DNA of 64,000 nucleotides from Anticarsia gemmatalis (GCF_050436995.1 NC_134758.1:10168001-10232000); one strand, 5' to 3'; counted from the first letter of the stretch, positions 23,721-37,350 are shown. Numbers and translations are program-made. Notes: generated by a model not told the origin, from the sequence alone.

Positions 23721-24484
23721 CATAGAAATAACGCAAATAATAGAAAAACAGGATTATTAATATATTATTTTACAATTAATTAATATTCAGTTATTCATAA
23801 AACAGGTTTATCTAATTACAGCGAAGATTACAAACTGGCCGTTTTATTATAATTTTAAACAGATTAGAATATATTAACTCATATGTACCTATAGGTAAGT
23901 GAAATATTATTTCCATAAATTTCTCGCGTGACAACTATTTTATGGTTTCCTTGATAACTTTGCAAATCACTGTCACGTTTTCAAATAACTATTATTTTTT
24001 AATATGAAACCATAACAATTGTTGTTTTTCCGTTATAAATATCTATGAGTAATAAAGCTATATAATATTGTGCATTATCTAACTGCTATCAAATAAAACG
24101 AAAGAAGCTCTGTTCATATACTTCCGTTCATAGCTACATGTACGAATTATTTTGTTCGAGTATCTGGGTAGAGACATAGACTATACTCTGAAGAAAAAGA
24201 AGGCCCAATACTTATAATATTATGATAAGTATATATGATAAATATATAAATATATAACTACATGACGTGATGCTCGTTCATATCGACAAAAAATAAACTC
24301 CCTAACGCAAGTAAACTCAAGGACCTTGCACGACCTTGCAGGTCAACAACCAATCTCAAAATAACCTACAAATTTCGAGAATTTACCAAAAAATGTACAC
24401 ACTCACCTAACCTGACCTCTGTTAACGCATCCATGGACATAAGAAACAACCTATTTGACCTCGAAGATCTATCAAAACCCATAA
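23721..24484. other. No gene seen
   Basis: AT-rich. A local TATATAA-rich tract at 24225-24260 and a GGACCTTGCACGACCTTGCAGG mini-duplication at 24321-24342. Confidence 0.5.
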
Positions 24485-24720
24485 TCTATACTAATATTAT
24501 AAAGCTGAAAAGTTAGCTTGTTTGTTTGAACGCGCTAATCTCAGGAACTACTGGTGCGAATTGAATAATTCTACTCTTGGCCTATTTATCGAGGAAGGAT
24601 ATATATTATCACGTTACGACCAACAGGAGCAGAGTACCAGTAAAAATTGTTACAATAACGGGGAAAATTATGACCTTTTCTCACTACTGTGACGCAAGCA
24701 AAGTTGCGCGGGTCAGCTAG
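24485..24720 (+). mobile_element. Lep1-type Helitron, copy 4
   Basis: The ends are A|TCTATACTAATATTATAAAG and GTCAGCTAG|T. It is shorter than its sisters because of a deletion after ATTCTACTCTTGG (about 24566). Confidence 0.88.
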
Positions 24721-25044
24721 TAACCTAAAAATTTCCAGAAAATCAAATAAACCAACAATGTTTACAAACCATCTCTACATGTGCTAGGTTTGTATGACTA
24801 ACATACATAAATGTATGAATAAATACAAAACTATGCCAAGGTGTATGGGTCCATTCATAAAATTCACCCACGTGTTCTGAATAATTGACACGTAATTGGT
24901 GAATTAGGTGATGTATGTTATTTAATTTATCATCTTTATTAAGATTTGTGTGATTTGAACCTTGAATTTTGGAGGTTATTAAGGTAGAGATTTAATTAAA
25001 CTTATTAATACCACTTATTACTAAAAATAATTTATTTAATTGAG

Positions 25045-25280
25045 GGCATGCAAAGTCCTCAACCCGCACTTAGCCAGCTTGGTGGACTCAAGGCCTAACC
25101 ACTACCCCTTGTTTGGGGAGGAGACCCTTGCATGTAGTGGGACAGTAATAAGTGAGAAAAAAAAACACTTAAATACAAGCCTGGCTAGGCATAAAAATCT
25201 AGCCATCCACTCCTGATTTGAGAGAGGGGCTATAACTACGCTGGCCAAGTGCGTGTCAATGACTTTGCCTTCCTTCACCA
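25045..25280 (+). repeat. SINE 3' half, two partial copies
   Basis: GCATGCAAAGTCCTCAACCCGCACTTAGCCAGC, then GGTGGACTCAAGGCCTAACC and GGAGGAGACCCTTGCATGTAGTGGGACAG, is the standard 3' half. An inverted partial copy (GCTGGCCAAGTGCGTG) follows at about 25230-25270. Confidence 0.7.
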
Positions 25281-26061
25281 ACTGATATAACTACTCTCGG
25301 TTACTCTTTTTGGTCATTTAATAAGTACGGAATTTTCAATTATTTATAATTAAATAAACACAAAAAATTAAATCTGAATTGAGCGCCACACAATGCATAA
25401 AACTACATTAAGGTCAAAAAAGAACCTCCATGCATTTTAATTCCACCCATACAACACAATATTTGAAATTCTAACCACAAAGTACAGCACAATTACATTA
25501 AACAATGTGTACACAAAACTATGTTATACATACCCAAATACGAAACACTTGAAGTACCATACAAATCTACACACATGGTTAAGCATACAAAAACAGTATG
25601 TACATCAAAGATGTAAAACTATTTTGTCCAAAGTTTAATTGATCATAACTCGAAAACTACTAAACAGATTTTGATAAAATTTACATTGTATAAAACCTTA
25701 TAAAATAGTCTACAAATTGATATAAGTTTCATTCAAATTAATACATAAATATTGGAGTTACAGGTATAATTGTAAATCGCAAGCGTAATTTCAATCTCAA
25801 TAAATTCAAGCCACGTTACAAGGTTGTATGTAGGTGTATCTGTAAATATTTACTCATGTTATTGAAGGTTCCTCGTTATTAGAACATACTGCCTTCATTC
25901 ATCATCGAGGTGACATAATATGTTATTATGACGTGCGAATCCATTGTGACTGTGATATTATGTCGTTGGAAAAGAATGATGTAACTGAGAAAAACAGTGA
26001 TTGAATTTGTTTTATTTTTGCTATGTATGTTTTAGCTGAGTGTTTGCGAGTATTACAATTT
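25281..26061. other. No gene seen
   Basis: AT-rich. AACTCGAAAACTACTAAACAGATTTTG (25650-25676) is likely old repeat debris. Confidence 0.5.
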
Positions 26062-26285
26062 CATTTACATACATACATACATACTTGAAATCACGGATAC
26101 TTCCTATAGAGGCAGACAGAGACTAGAGAAAGCCACTGAGTACAATCATTACAATTTTCTTTTGTGAAAACTATACCATCTGGACAAATTCCTAAAAAGA
26201 TGGAAGAAAAACAATCAAAGGGTCTGGAAGCTTACAGGAGAGGCCTTTGCTCAGCAGTGGGACACCGATTCTAGGTTAGCAAAAA
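26062..26285 (+). repeat. CATA microsatellite plus SINE/RTE tail
   Basis: (CATA)n at 26068-26092 leads into TAGAGGCAGACAGAGACTAGAG and ends in GGAGAGGCCTTTGCTCAGCAGTGGGACACC (about 26240). Confidence 0.6.
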
Positions 26286-26897
26286 TGAAGTAAACTGGGT
26301 GATTTATAAACGAAATAAAATATTTTTTATATTTGTTTCGGTACTGAAGCTTATACTAGTTAATACATCTGGCGAATTTATTAGGTTGAGCCAACGAGGA
26401 GAGCTGGTGAAAAACACTTGAAACTTAACTTAAGTGCTGTATGTGTGTTACACAACAATAGACAGATTATGTATTCATAAAAAGGCTATACTCATATTAT
26501 TTCAATGATTACGGACGACAAAACAAGAACAAAACATATTTATTAATATTCACGTATCCAAAACATTTTTTGTTAATTAAAAAACAAACTCAAAAAGTAG
26601 TCGAACCCGTACCCATAGCACCATAGTGTCATCATTATTATTTGTTATGTTAATTACACGAATAAAAAATAATCGTTTTCCATAAAGAAGTTTTTTGTAA
26701 AACGAGTGTAATCATGTTTTTAAAACGTGTTATTAATTATTATAAATATAGATATTATTTCCCTATATTCGGTAATTATGTAAAAGCTTGTAAAGCTCGA
26801 TTCTACAAGGAATTTGTCCTTTTTGAATGCGTGATCAACTTACGGGCTTGTTTTGATGTTTTGAAAGATAGTGTACGGAAAATCGTTATGTTAGTCA

Positions 26898-27158
26898 TCT
26901 ATACTTATAATATTATAAAGCTGAAGAGTTTGTTTGTTTGTTTGTTTGTTTGAACGCGCTAATCTCATAAACTACTGGTCCGATTTTAAAAATTCTTTCA
27001 GTGTTAGATAGCCCATTTATCGAGAAAGGCTATAAGCTATATATCATCACGCTACGACCAATAGGAGCAGAGCACCAGTAAAAAATATAACAAAAACGGA
27101 GAAAATGTTGACCCATTCTCTCTTATGTGACGCAAGCGAAGTTGCGCGGGTCAGCTAG
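26898..27158 (+). mobile_element. Lep1-type Helitron, copy 5
   Basis: The ends are A|TCTATACTTATAATATTATA and GTCAGCTAG|T, with a long GTTT run. A 79-aa open frame (26714-26953) enters this element and is not a gene. Confidence 0.9.
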
Positions 27159-27389
27159 TAGAATATAAAGTTATGAAAAGATGGATACCGACAAATAGAA
27201 CTAGTGATAGGTATGGAAGAAGGTAGGAATGGAAGTGCATGAGAAAGGTCCAGCGATGAGACATACATATGTAAAGGTTAAAAAAATAGCGAAATGTCGT
27301 AATTATCTAAGTACGAAGACCTGCATATGTTTTATCAGAATATTCCGATTTTTACACATATATTTAAGTCATCGGTAGTATTGATATCT

Positions 27390-27477
27390 AATATTATGTA
27401 TTAATATTATACGAGCATTATGTATTTGATATATAATATTAATACATAATGCTCGTACAATATTAATACATAATAAT
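27390..27477. repeat. Long AT-rich palindrome (37-bp arms)
   Basis: The left arm 27390-27426 and right arm 27441-27477 are complementary with about 3 mismatches around a 14-nt spacer. The core ACGAGCATTATGTATT is identical in both arms. It is either a foldback element or a cruciform-forming sequence. Confidence 0.75.
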
Positions 27478-28324
27478 ATCCTTAGCTAAAGCACTAGTCA
27501 CCCAGCTATATGCTGTCTGCATTAACATTGCTTACCATACTGAGCGTTTACCGAGCTATAAGCCAACAAGAATCAAAACATAACATTTTATTCCGATTTA
27601 ATTCTGAGTGAGATATAGATTATAGTCTGAAATAGACTCTATGTAATTCTATAAGCCCTAATAGGAGGTAAATTCCGATATAACCATGGGGTATTTTGAT
27701 ATTCCAAGAAAAAGGTCATCAAGTAGATATACAAGGAAATTCGTCACAAAAATATACTGCACCTTCTAAGAATGACGACTGAATTAATTATAAGTGGAAG
27801 TGGTTTTTTGTTCTAGAGTCCAAAAATGGCATACAAGTTATTTTTCAAGGTCGCATAATTGTGGCCATAATATTTAATTACATGAATAGGTCTTACTAAG
27901 TTCTAAAAAGATAGATTTTCTGTTGAAAGGAAAGTAATTTTTAGACGTACATGGACGGGCAATGAAGAAGCTAGAGAAAATGAAAAACGTTTTATATTTG
28001 TTAATAAATTGCATCTAAAGTTTGAACTCTACTATTGCAGGCAACTAAATTATATTTTATGGATCTTAATTTTAATATGTGTAAAAAAAGAAAAATATTA
28101 TTTATTAATGTTTTATAGGTGTGACTTTAACACAACTTAATAGTCGAGCAATTAATTAAAAGCATTAAAACAACTAAAACAAAATAAGCGTATACTAAAA
28201 CAGTAAAACAAAAAAGTTTTAACGTTTTGTAAATGTGAATCAGTGGATATAAAAGTCAGAATAAAAAGAAATCGGTGTTAAAGTACAGGCCTAAAATATG
28301 TGACATTTACAACATAGAAAACTA

Positions 28325-28503
28325 CCCTTGTAATAAAATCTCTTTGGCTTCAAGAATCACAAATGAGTACACGATTCATTAGGTTTCTTTCAGTGAGCTC
28401 GTGAGGTACCCAAATATCGAGCTTTTTTGTGTAGAGAAAAGATTTTATTACAAGTTCGTACATACTTTAATGCGAAAAGACTTTTTCCCTGACCTAATAT
28501 GTT
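28325..28503. mobile_element. Mariner-type MITE, copy 1
   Basis: It shares GTAATAAAATCTCTTTGG, CACAAATGAGTACACG and GTAGAGAAAAGATTTTATTACAAG with 47604-47797. The right terminus is CGAAAAGACTTTTTCCCTGACCTAATAT. The left terminus is eroded. Confidence 0.65.
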
Positions 28504-29649
28504 GCTCACAATATTGATCAGCTAACAAGCCTGATCAACAAACAGCGTCATATCAATTCTAGTTGTTCAACAATTTTTGATGTTGACATGTTTTTCAATA
28601 ATAACGCAAAAATAAAATCGAAAAGTCATCAGAAAGACTCGATGTCGTCATACCATGGTTTTACATAAAGGTGAGCCGACCGGTCTCTAAGGACGTTTCG
28701 GCAGACTGACCTACAGGACTCGTTTCAAAGAATATATTACACGAACTGGTTACATTATGTTGGCACGAGGGACTTGGCGGATGAGCCGGTTTTTGTTTTT
28801 CGGGATGTTTAAACGAGAAATGTAGAAAACTTGTGTTAAATTGTTGTTTAGTAGCTTCTAGATTATGTTGATTCATAATTTTAATGAGCTTTTTGAAATA
28901 TCTATTCAATATTTGGTATATTTTGAATAATAGTTTAGATAATACGAGGCGTTAAACCTTTGCTTAAAATAAAAAATAAACTTTACGATACGTTACGAAA
29001 ATCCCTAGATATTTAGAAATTTTTCACTTTTTCTAACATAAAATTATATTATTGAAATCTTAAAATTGCTTCTATTCCTTTTATTTATCAAAGATGCGGG
29101 CTCTAGATTGTACCTTTACATATGTACATTTTGGCAAGCAAAATACAGCCAACTAAAGAACCTTCTCCTTATTTCAAGTCGGTAAAAATAAAGTAGGTAT
29201 TGAGCAACAACTGGTCGTCTCTTGACATTTACACCATAAAGAGACACACAATTTAACACTCATGTTTTTAAGTACCCACCTTAATGGTGAGCGAAAATTA
29301 CTTGAAGATTTAAAAAACCTCTTTTTCACTGAATTCCAGATTGAATGTCAAGAAAAGATCAGACAGGGATTCATTACTTACGTCAGTTAAAACACAGGTA
29401 TATTTCTTTTTTCTTAATAGGTATAATGGTATTTTGAAGTAAATCCGCTTCGTACTAATATCACAAAGTCAGTAAGTGTGTCTGTTGCTGATTTTCTAAT
29501 TTACTGGAGTAATACATTTTACGATTTTGTAATTTGAAACATATTATTCTTCGATCGGAGAAGGAAGTAGTCCCCGCAATTCGAGAGCATTTCTTAGTGC
29601 GTTGAGTTAAAAAAAATCTTTAATACAAAACATAGGTTAGGTAATAAAA
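28504..29649. other. No gene seen
   Basis: The minus-strand 82-aa frame at 28661-28909 has no domain. A decayed CGTACTAATATCACAAAGTC...GTGTCTGTTGCTG fragment at 29451-29490 resembles the Helitron variant. Confidence 0.5.
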
Positions 29650-29750
29650 TACTTTAACCCATTAATGTCCCACTGCAGCGCAAGGATCTCCTGTAGGAGT
29701 CCTCCTTGAGTCCACCACGCTGGCCAAGTGTGGATTGGGGAGTTCAAAGT
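29650..29750 (-). repeat. SINE 3' tail, inverted
   Basis: ACCCATTAATGTCCCACTGCAG, then GGATCTCC and TTGAGTCCACCACGCTGGCC. The two overlapping open frames of about 90 aa here (29637-30003) begin in this repeat and are not supported as genes. Confidence 0.65.
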
Positions 29751-30149
29751 AAACTCAAGTTTAATCGTCTTTACGGAAACATTTCTACGTTTCACTTTAT
29801 TACACAGGCAGCCTAAATCTACAACGAAAAAAGCCCGACTAAAGTATACGAAATATGCACTTTCACTGCAAATACAGTGTAACGTCCTTGTCGAGTACGA
29901 TCTTGGGTACTTAACATTCAGCTCAGACATTCAGACTGTGTGCAGTGTGGAGAAATTCGCAATAAATGTAAACAACGCGATGCCGGAACTTGGATTGCAA
30001 TGACACGAAGAGATATTTTTAAATTGTATGTTTTTTGTAAACTACTCAGTATGATACAATATTTACTTACGGGTGCTTAACAAAAAATAGTTTAGCAGTT
30101 TATTAATAAAATTATTTAAAGTGAATTACATTAGTAATTACATTAGGCT

Positions 30150-30350
30150 GATGACGATGATGGTGTCCCATCTAGCCTAGCATTTCTTCCAACTACGTTG
30201 GAGTCGGCTCATCTCATCGGGTACAATATATAAATAAATTAAACCCATTACTGCCCTGCGACAGGCAAGGGGAGACCCTTGAGAGGAGACCCCGTAATGA
30301 GAGACGGGTTAGGTTTTGAGTCCATCACTCTAGGGAAGTTCCCAGGTTAG
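30150..30350. repeat. CAACTATGTTGG-family fragment next to inverted SINE tail
   Basis: TTCCAACTACGTTGGAGTCGG at 30186-30206 (plus) is followed by ACCCATTACTGCCCTGCGAC and GGGGAGACC pieces (30243-30290). These are an inverted copy of the SINE 3' tail. Confidence 0.5.
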
Positions 30351-33300
30351 AATTTTTTCAATAACAGGTTTTATCACAATGTTTTCTGTCACCGTTAAAA
30401 CATAAGTCAATCACTTAAGTGTTAAACGAATGCTTACATCAATCAGCTATCAATTTAATATTATTGCTTCCTCGCCACTGTTAAAATGCTTGACAATATG
30501 CCATAAAACTCACAGTATCAATAGGTCACTAAATCACCAATAAAACTATTATTCAATTCAAAGATGCATTTAAAAACTTGTTTTGTGAATATTTGCGAAA
30601 TTGCGTCGAAACAAGATGCTAATTCGCAGGTGACCCTCGTTTGACCTATTGGTGAACAAAAAATATATATTTGAGGTAAAAAATTGCTAGATGTTAATAG
30701 GATTTTGTTTAAAATTAGCTCTTTTACGCAAGTCTTATCTGTTTGAAGATTGATGACGTAGTATATTCTTCATGACGATAATATTTAATTTATTTTTGAC
30801 TGTCAAAACCTATTTTTTGTAAATAGTTGGATTTTTGTGCTAATTGACAATGTTGAGGTTGTGGTGTACATAATTAATAAATTATATACATTTTACAGCA
30901 ATTAAACTATTATTGTAACATTATACATTAGTACTTGAAAAATAGCCTGAAAAACTTTTCTTTGGGATAAGTTAAAAGCGTAAAATATTGTATGAATAAT
31001 GTATCAGTGATTCTAGATTATCTGTCATTAAAGAACTTATTTATGTCAAAACGCAAATATTGATCAAACCCATCCCATCTCTTACAAGCCAAGGTTATTA
31101 TGTTATTCCAGTCCCGATTGAAGAAAAACGCGTAACAGTTGTCAACTGCGAAACGCAACAGTTCTTACGTCTGTATGTGTAGCATTCTTCATAGCTTATC
31201 TACGAGTTAACTGCCAGCTAATACGTTGCCACGCGGTGATAATCACTGGAATGTGTTCTAAGAACCGATCGTTATAGCGGGCCTGTTGTATCACACATTG
31301 ATAGTATTGCTTACTTTGTGTTGGAAAAACTAAAGCTTTGACAACAATGTAAAAAATTATAACGTATGTTTTGAACACAATGCCCCACAGTTGGTATTGT
31401 CGACTATACTCCAAATCTCGCAATCGAGAGTCATTTTTGTTATAACTATTATTTTTAATTCATCACCATTAATTGCATTAAGCTCTGAAATGAGGAGAAT
31501 TAAATGTTACATACATTTAATACTCCCTATTTCAGAGGTAATAAAGTAAGAGGCTAAACATAATAAAATATCATTTCTGTTGTTTCCATTAGGGCGACAG
31601 TTTATAAACTAAATATGTTAATGTCTAAACATACAAATATGTTAATGTCTCTATCTTTAAAATTAATAAGTAACGCTTGGAAGATTCAATACGAACGGCA
31701 AACAATACTTTCAAAGTCATAAAAAAATTACACTACGTATAACCAAGGCACCAAAAATAAATAAGTAATTTATAAAAATCTTCAACAAGAAATATTTGAG
31801 TTTTAGATGATGACAGTGTTGAAACGAAGTTAGACTATCAATCAATTAAATTAATTAGTTTTAGTCGTGACCGGATCAATCGCAAGTGAATCAGGATTAT
31901 TCAGGATGTATTTAGGCGACTTTTAGACTATCATAATAGTGCTTTGTTGCCAAATATTTGCATAAAACGCTTCCGTGAATTTTGACTGAGTTGTAAAATG
32001 ATGTCAGTCAGATAATTGGACAGTTATTTGCGATATTTTAAAAAACATATTTTGGTAGGTTTTTTTACTTGATTGTGATGACTAGGTCAAACTAAATGTT
32101 GACTGATAAGTTTGTTCACAGTTGAAGAAATTAAGTACAGTTCATTTGCATTTTTTTGCGTGAATAACAAAAACGAATATTTAACTAAATTAAAATAGCT
32201 AAACGTAGAAGTGTTAAGCTTTAAATGTGATAGTACATTCATTTAATTATCTTAATATTTTCATCGAAAATATTCAATGAATTATTTTTATTAAATCCCC
32301 ACAAAACACAACTTTACATCATAAAGAGTATTTTAAGCTTGCATTCAGAAGTACGATCTTCCGTTAAAGATTTATTTACTAAACTGCATTAAAATCCAAG
32401 GGAAAATTCACACTTTTGTAACACAAACTTAAGCAGAATAATCTTTACTTCTCTATCATTTCAAATCATTTCATGCACATCCATCATAATAGGCCGTCAA
32501 TATTGATGTACTAAGCGATCGGTACCCGACGCGTGCCCATCTACTCACAATATAACGGCGTATCGGCGATAATCTTATATGAAACGATTTGTTTAACTTA
32601 CTGTATGACGCTTACCGTAACTCAACTGATCTTAACTAGATAGGGAAGCGGCGTATGTACAAAAGTAGAAGCGATTTTGGTTCATTTGGATTAAGACATC
32701 AAAGGAGTGAAGGTTTTGTTCAAGACCTTGTATTGTTAATGACAAAATTGTAATGTTTGTTCTTTTGAGACTGCATGGACGGAATTTTCTTATTGACGTC
32801 AGTATTTATACTGAAGCTGAAAAGAAATTACTTGCTGAAATCTTATTTTTAAGCAATTGTGTTACGATAAGAAGCTTTATTCAGGCATTCCAAATTAACT
32901 CAATTAGTTTCACTGAGGAATGACTATATCGAACACAAATTAAAGTTGTTGTTAAAGCCGATGTTTGATCAACAATCAAATCTATTGACTGTCGATCGAT
33001 TAATTTCAAACGCCACATATGTTTTCCAAAAATAAATCAATATCGCTTCCTCTTTTACCTTGCTCTGTACAAAGTCACAAAGTAACGGAGATGTTCACTC
33101 ATTACACGGCGCTCAGCGATTGACAGCCTCATAGCCTACCTATTACACTGTGCGGTTACCTACTGTCATACTGTCACTATTACAAGACACTATTATGCTT
33201 TACTATAGTCAAACCTTTAACTAGTGTTCGTTGGGAACAGGTCATGTTTAAAACTCCACACTACGCCTGAGAGTCGTCGACCTGTGATTTTGTTTTGAAG

Positions 33301-34197
33301 GTGGTCTTCAAGCCGCCGTCATCGGGGCGTCCACTTGTATCGGTAGGTTGGCGGGTTAATTGTGTAGAAGGCTTGTCTTGCATAGGCCAAAGAAGACCAC
33401 CAGATTAGAATACATTTGAGACGGATCCGGAACGAAAATACAGACACGAAAGATATGATAGAGTATCTGTATGAACTAAAGGTATTGCCAAATGACTGAT
33501 AAGACGATTTGGGAAGAAAGGAAATAGGTTTTTGTCCAGTAGGACACTCAAACAGTCTAAGCTGCGGAAATCTGGCTCTAATCTGCCACCTGCGGTAAAC
33601 TGAAGCATGTATAATATACTTTACAAGTAAACACAAAAAGGTAACTAATGGGTTCTAATAGCCGACAATAATATATCAAGACAATCTGCCTCTTGTTCTC
33701 GTATAGATATCGACATGATAAAAATAACACAGTTCTAGCAGCAAGAAAGGTTTCTTTGTCACATTAAAATGTCTTCAAAACATAAACCGAACAAGCGTCA
33801 TTATTCTACAAAACTCTTAAAGCATAACTGATTAACCATAAGACAATCCCGCTAAGATAATAACAGTACTTGGAGTCAAAGTGCGATGCAATTAATTAAT
33901 AAGCAAATCGTATGCGGGAACTTATTAACCGGAATGTGTGAACGAGAGGGGGGAGCGAGGGAAAGAGAGCAACGAGAGTTATGAGCGAATTGTTGTATAC
34001 TGTTGAAGTAAAAAATTGAAGAGATATGCTACTTTGTTATAAGACTTTGTCCTTAATAGAACGCGGTTATACGTGACTGCTTATAAACGACGACATTTGT
34101 TTGCTAAAATAAAATTTTACTTAGCAGACTGACCCGACTTCTTTTGTCCAATTTTATCCCATTAATTCCATTGCCATGGGAATTTCGATCCCATCTA
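30351..34197. other. No gene seen
   Basis: Frames (minus 31196-31423, minus 33319-33636) lack domains. A perfect CRE TGACGTCA lies at 32794-32801, and a purine GAGA-like tract (GAGAGGGGGGAGCGAGGGAAAGAGAG) at 33944-33969. Confidence 0.5.
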
Positions 34198-34209
34198 TTG
34201 CATACAAGC

Positions 34210-34271
34210 TTTGTCCCGACATTTACAAACAGATTTAAAATAATTTAATTGTTTGTAAATGTCGGAACAAT
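34210..34271. repeat. Short perfect-arm hairpin
   Basis: TTGTCCCGACATTTACAAACA (34211-34231) pairs with TGTTTGTAAATGTCGGAACAA (34250-34270) with one mismatch and an 18-nt loop. It may be a MITE relic. Confidence 0.6.
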
Positions 34272-34434
34272 TTGGTTTAGTTGTTTAAAAGTTATGCGTG
34301 TGCATACATTTCGGTGAACAATCTTTTTTTTTAATAGATAGACTAGTGGCCACTACCGTCTTCGTCCGCCTGGACTTTAGTTTTCCTATTTTCACAACAT
34401 ATTTTATTGCTACCCCTAGTAGGTGCACCTACTT

Positions 34435-34515
34435 AACTAGACATAGCATTATATCATATAGCCTATAGCTTTCCTCAATAAACTAAACGGACGATTCACG
34501 ACAGTTAAAAAGACC
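34435..34515 (-). mobile_element. Degenerate Lep1 Helitron fragment
   Basis: Inverted TATAGCCTATAGCTTTCCTC followed by AATAAACTAAACGG matches the middle of Lep1. No ends are preserved. Confidence 0.5.
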
Positions 34516-34784
34516 CAATACTGATTTTCATTGTTACGATTTCAGGTGACTACTGTGACTAGTGCAATGTTTCCTTCTCCGTAAATATTTATAAGTTATT
34601 TAGTAATTATTTACCTATAAACAGAGGTGGCCCTTTACCTAATCTTCGGTATCTAAACAGAGTAATCATTAAACTAAAACAGTCAATATTTTATGGAACT
34701 ACTTAACCTGCCTCACCCCTATAACGAAGTATGTAGTAAAACGCAACATTGTAGGAATCTGTGTTAATAGTTCGAGCTTCGAAT

Positions 34785-34835
34785 CACTGTTTATGAGGTC
34801 ACGGGTTCGATATCCGAACGAGACAAAATAAATTT
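34785..34835 (+). repeat. tRNA-SINE head remnant
   Basis: GAGGTCACGGGTTCGATATCCGAACGAGAC (34796-34825) is a B-box region followed by the SINE body AAATAAATTT. Confidence 0.45.
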
Positions 34836-34994
34836 GAAAATCCACTGTTATACCTTATTATTTTACATGCTTTGTGTGCTTTATATATTATGTGCTTAAC
34901 AACATTGCTATGACAAAATTTTGCGTTGACATTTTGACTATAGTAACTTCGAATCCTGATTCAGATAATGTTTAGGAAAATCTTAATTACTTTA

Positions 34995-35165
34995 AAAAAA
35001 TATAAGTTGGTACCTCCCACGCAAGTTGCCGCAGGTTCGAATCCGAGTTAACACACCAATGACTATTTAAAGTTATGTGTGTATCAGCAATAATGATCAC
35101 TTTTGAATGTGAAGGAAAACATCGTGATGCAGAGATTCAAGAGATTTTAACTTAGAATAGAAATA
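34995..35165 (+). repeat. tRNA-derived SINE, 5' half
   Basis: GCCGCAGGTTCGAATCCGAG, then ACACACCAATGACTATTTAAAG and GAAGGAAAACATCGTGATGC. This is the head and body of the family whose 3' half is seen at 47037-47230. Confidence 0.7.
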
Positions 35166-37246
35166 TTATACATAATGAACTAAAGACACTCATTTCGCTA
35201 TATTAAGGTCAAATAAATGTATTTTAGCCTTAATATAGTAAAAAGTGTAGTTTATAACAATGCTAGTTTAACAGCCGGCTTCACATATAGGTCGTGTCAA
35301 ATTGTGCTAAGAGAAATATGCTAATTCACTAGTACATTTGCTTTATATTGTACCGCAGAGTAAGATATTACAGAAGAAAAGTTAAACATTTCTTATTTTT
35401 CTTTCCGATTTTTGTATAGCAGAAACACATTGAATCGTTTCGACTTTAAAACCAAAGTACTCTATCTATCCCCATGCGATAATCCCATTAGTTTATGTAT
35501 GTATAGGCAATGTAATATTAATAGAAAAGGATGCAGATTCTTTAAAACTGCATCTGTGATATTTTTAAGAATAAATAAGGTCTTTTTTTATAGTGATTTA
35601 GACGAAGATTCGATGTACTCTTTTAAACATAAAAGCCTTAAGTCTGGCTGACACCTATGTAAGTCCAGACTTACTAACTACAAATTAGTCACGCATAGTC
35701 AAGTCTGTCTTCGTGTAGGTAGTAGATTATTTTGTCTATGATACTCTTGTTTGACGTGTATGACCCTTCATATATTTTTTAAAGCAATTTTCTGCCTTAA
35801 GCTAATAGTGAATATAGTCTACAATCAGCCTAAACTGCTATTATAATCAAACAAAGAGACTTTCAGATCAACTCTGTATTTCTTTTGTAATGAATATATT
35901 GTAAAATAATAAATATAACAGAAAATTTGTAAAATGGGTAGATACAGTTTAATCTTACAAATAATAAAGGCATTACAAATTCAGATGTTGAAATTAGCGA
36001 TGCTATTACTTTTTGTGAACAAGACAAGTGCAAGACTTCTGTATCAACATATTCTGTGACCATATAATCTCAGTGAAATGTGCGGGAACAATGATAACGG
36101 TGTGTTTCTATTGTGTATCATTCACATTGATATCAGATTATTGTGATAATAATCAGACTTAACACCTGCGTATAAGTGTTTATTCTTTAACACTTTTATG
36201 AATAATTATATTAAAGAGATAGTAAGGATTAAATGTACGTTATTGTTCTTGATAAGATATTCATCATCAATTGATATTTTCCTTGCGTGGGGGAATTCAC
36301 CGATACACACAATACATTTACACATAAAAGGAAAATTTAAAACCATTTTGTATCAACTATAGGATCTGTATTTCATTGAAAATAGATCCCGGTACTCTAC
36401 ACAATTCTTAACTTACTTAATTATATGTGACCATATTTTAACGAAAATGCTTAAGAGCTGTTCATATACTCCCATATCTTTAATATCAAAACCAAATAAA
36501 GTATGCATCACTGTAGAAAATAAGCATCACTTTAATTCATTAGAAAGGAGATATATTTACTCAAACGACAAATTCTTTAACGTCGAAAATATACTTTAAA
36601 TACCTATGCTGTTTAATATTTTCTCAGGTAGATATCAGCCATAAAGTTTGCATGCAAAAATGCGATAAAGTACACGTGCAAATCATACCATTTGCCCACT
36701 TCCCTAATTCACAGCGTTGCGATTCGCATTATGAGCTGTGTACACACTGACGCTGCACGAGGCAAAAGCTCGGTATCATATATTATATCTATGCTTGAAT
36801 GAATAATGTGCTTAAGGATGATCGCTGGATTACAAAAAAGAAATGCTAATAATTCCTTTAGTCGTAAAGAAAATAAGACGCGTATATTTATGCTCTTCTA
36901 ACAATTCCTAACAAACAAAATATGATTTAGTTAACAAGTAATAATTTAGTTAATTGCTACGGACGGTGACTTTTCTACATTAATAGTTTTTTTCCACAAC
37001 ATTCAATTCACGGCATTCGGATGCCCACACTTTTTAAGGGAGATATTTGGTTTGTGAACGGAAAGGCTCTTGGACCTGAAACCCTTTTCTGACTTTAATA
37101 ACACCTACCATTGACATGAAGATTTAAGGGTTTCGGTTGTAGGATATTTTCTGACTTTATTTATGAGTACTTTTCCAGTCTTTCCAAAGACGGGTACGGA
37201 AGTTAAGACAGCAATTCAACAATTCTATTGCCTTGCAAAGCTTATG
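35166..37246. other. No gene seen
   Basis: AT-rich. Short frames at 35412 and 35863 are unsupported. TTTTCTCAG|GTAGAT at 36628 is a poor ratchet-type match and was not called. Confidence 0.5.
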
Positions 37247-37350
37247 CCCGGTTTCTGAGTACATTAAGCGGTAGTTTATCTATTCAATAGCGTTAAAACT
37301 CATATAAAAAAACGCTATTGAATAGATAAACCGGCATTTAGTCAGTGTAC
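37247..37350. mobile_element. Foldback MITE, copy 3
   Basis: It starts CCCGGTTTCTGAGTACATTA. The arms GTTTATCTATTCAATAGCG and CGCTATTGAATAGATAAAC are perfectly complementary, separated by 17 nt. It is the most intact of the three copies. Confidence 0.8.

Noticed and set aside
29637..30003. Two overlapping frames of 97 and 91 aa on opposite strands
   Set aside because: Both start or end in an inverted SINE tail. Neither has coding features.
36615..36640. Third ratchet-type splice site TTTTCTCAG|GTAGAT
   Set aside because: The pyrimidine tract is interrupted, the donor is weak and no second donor follows nearby.
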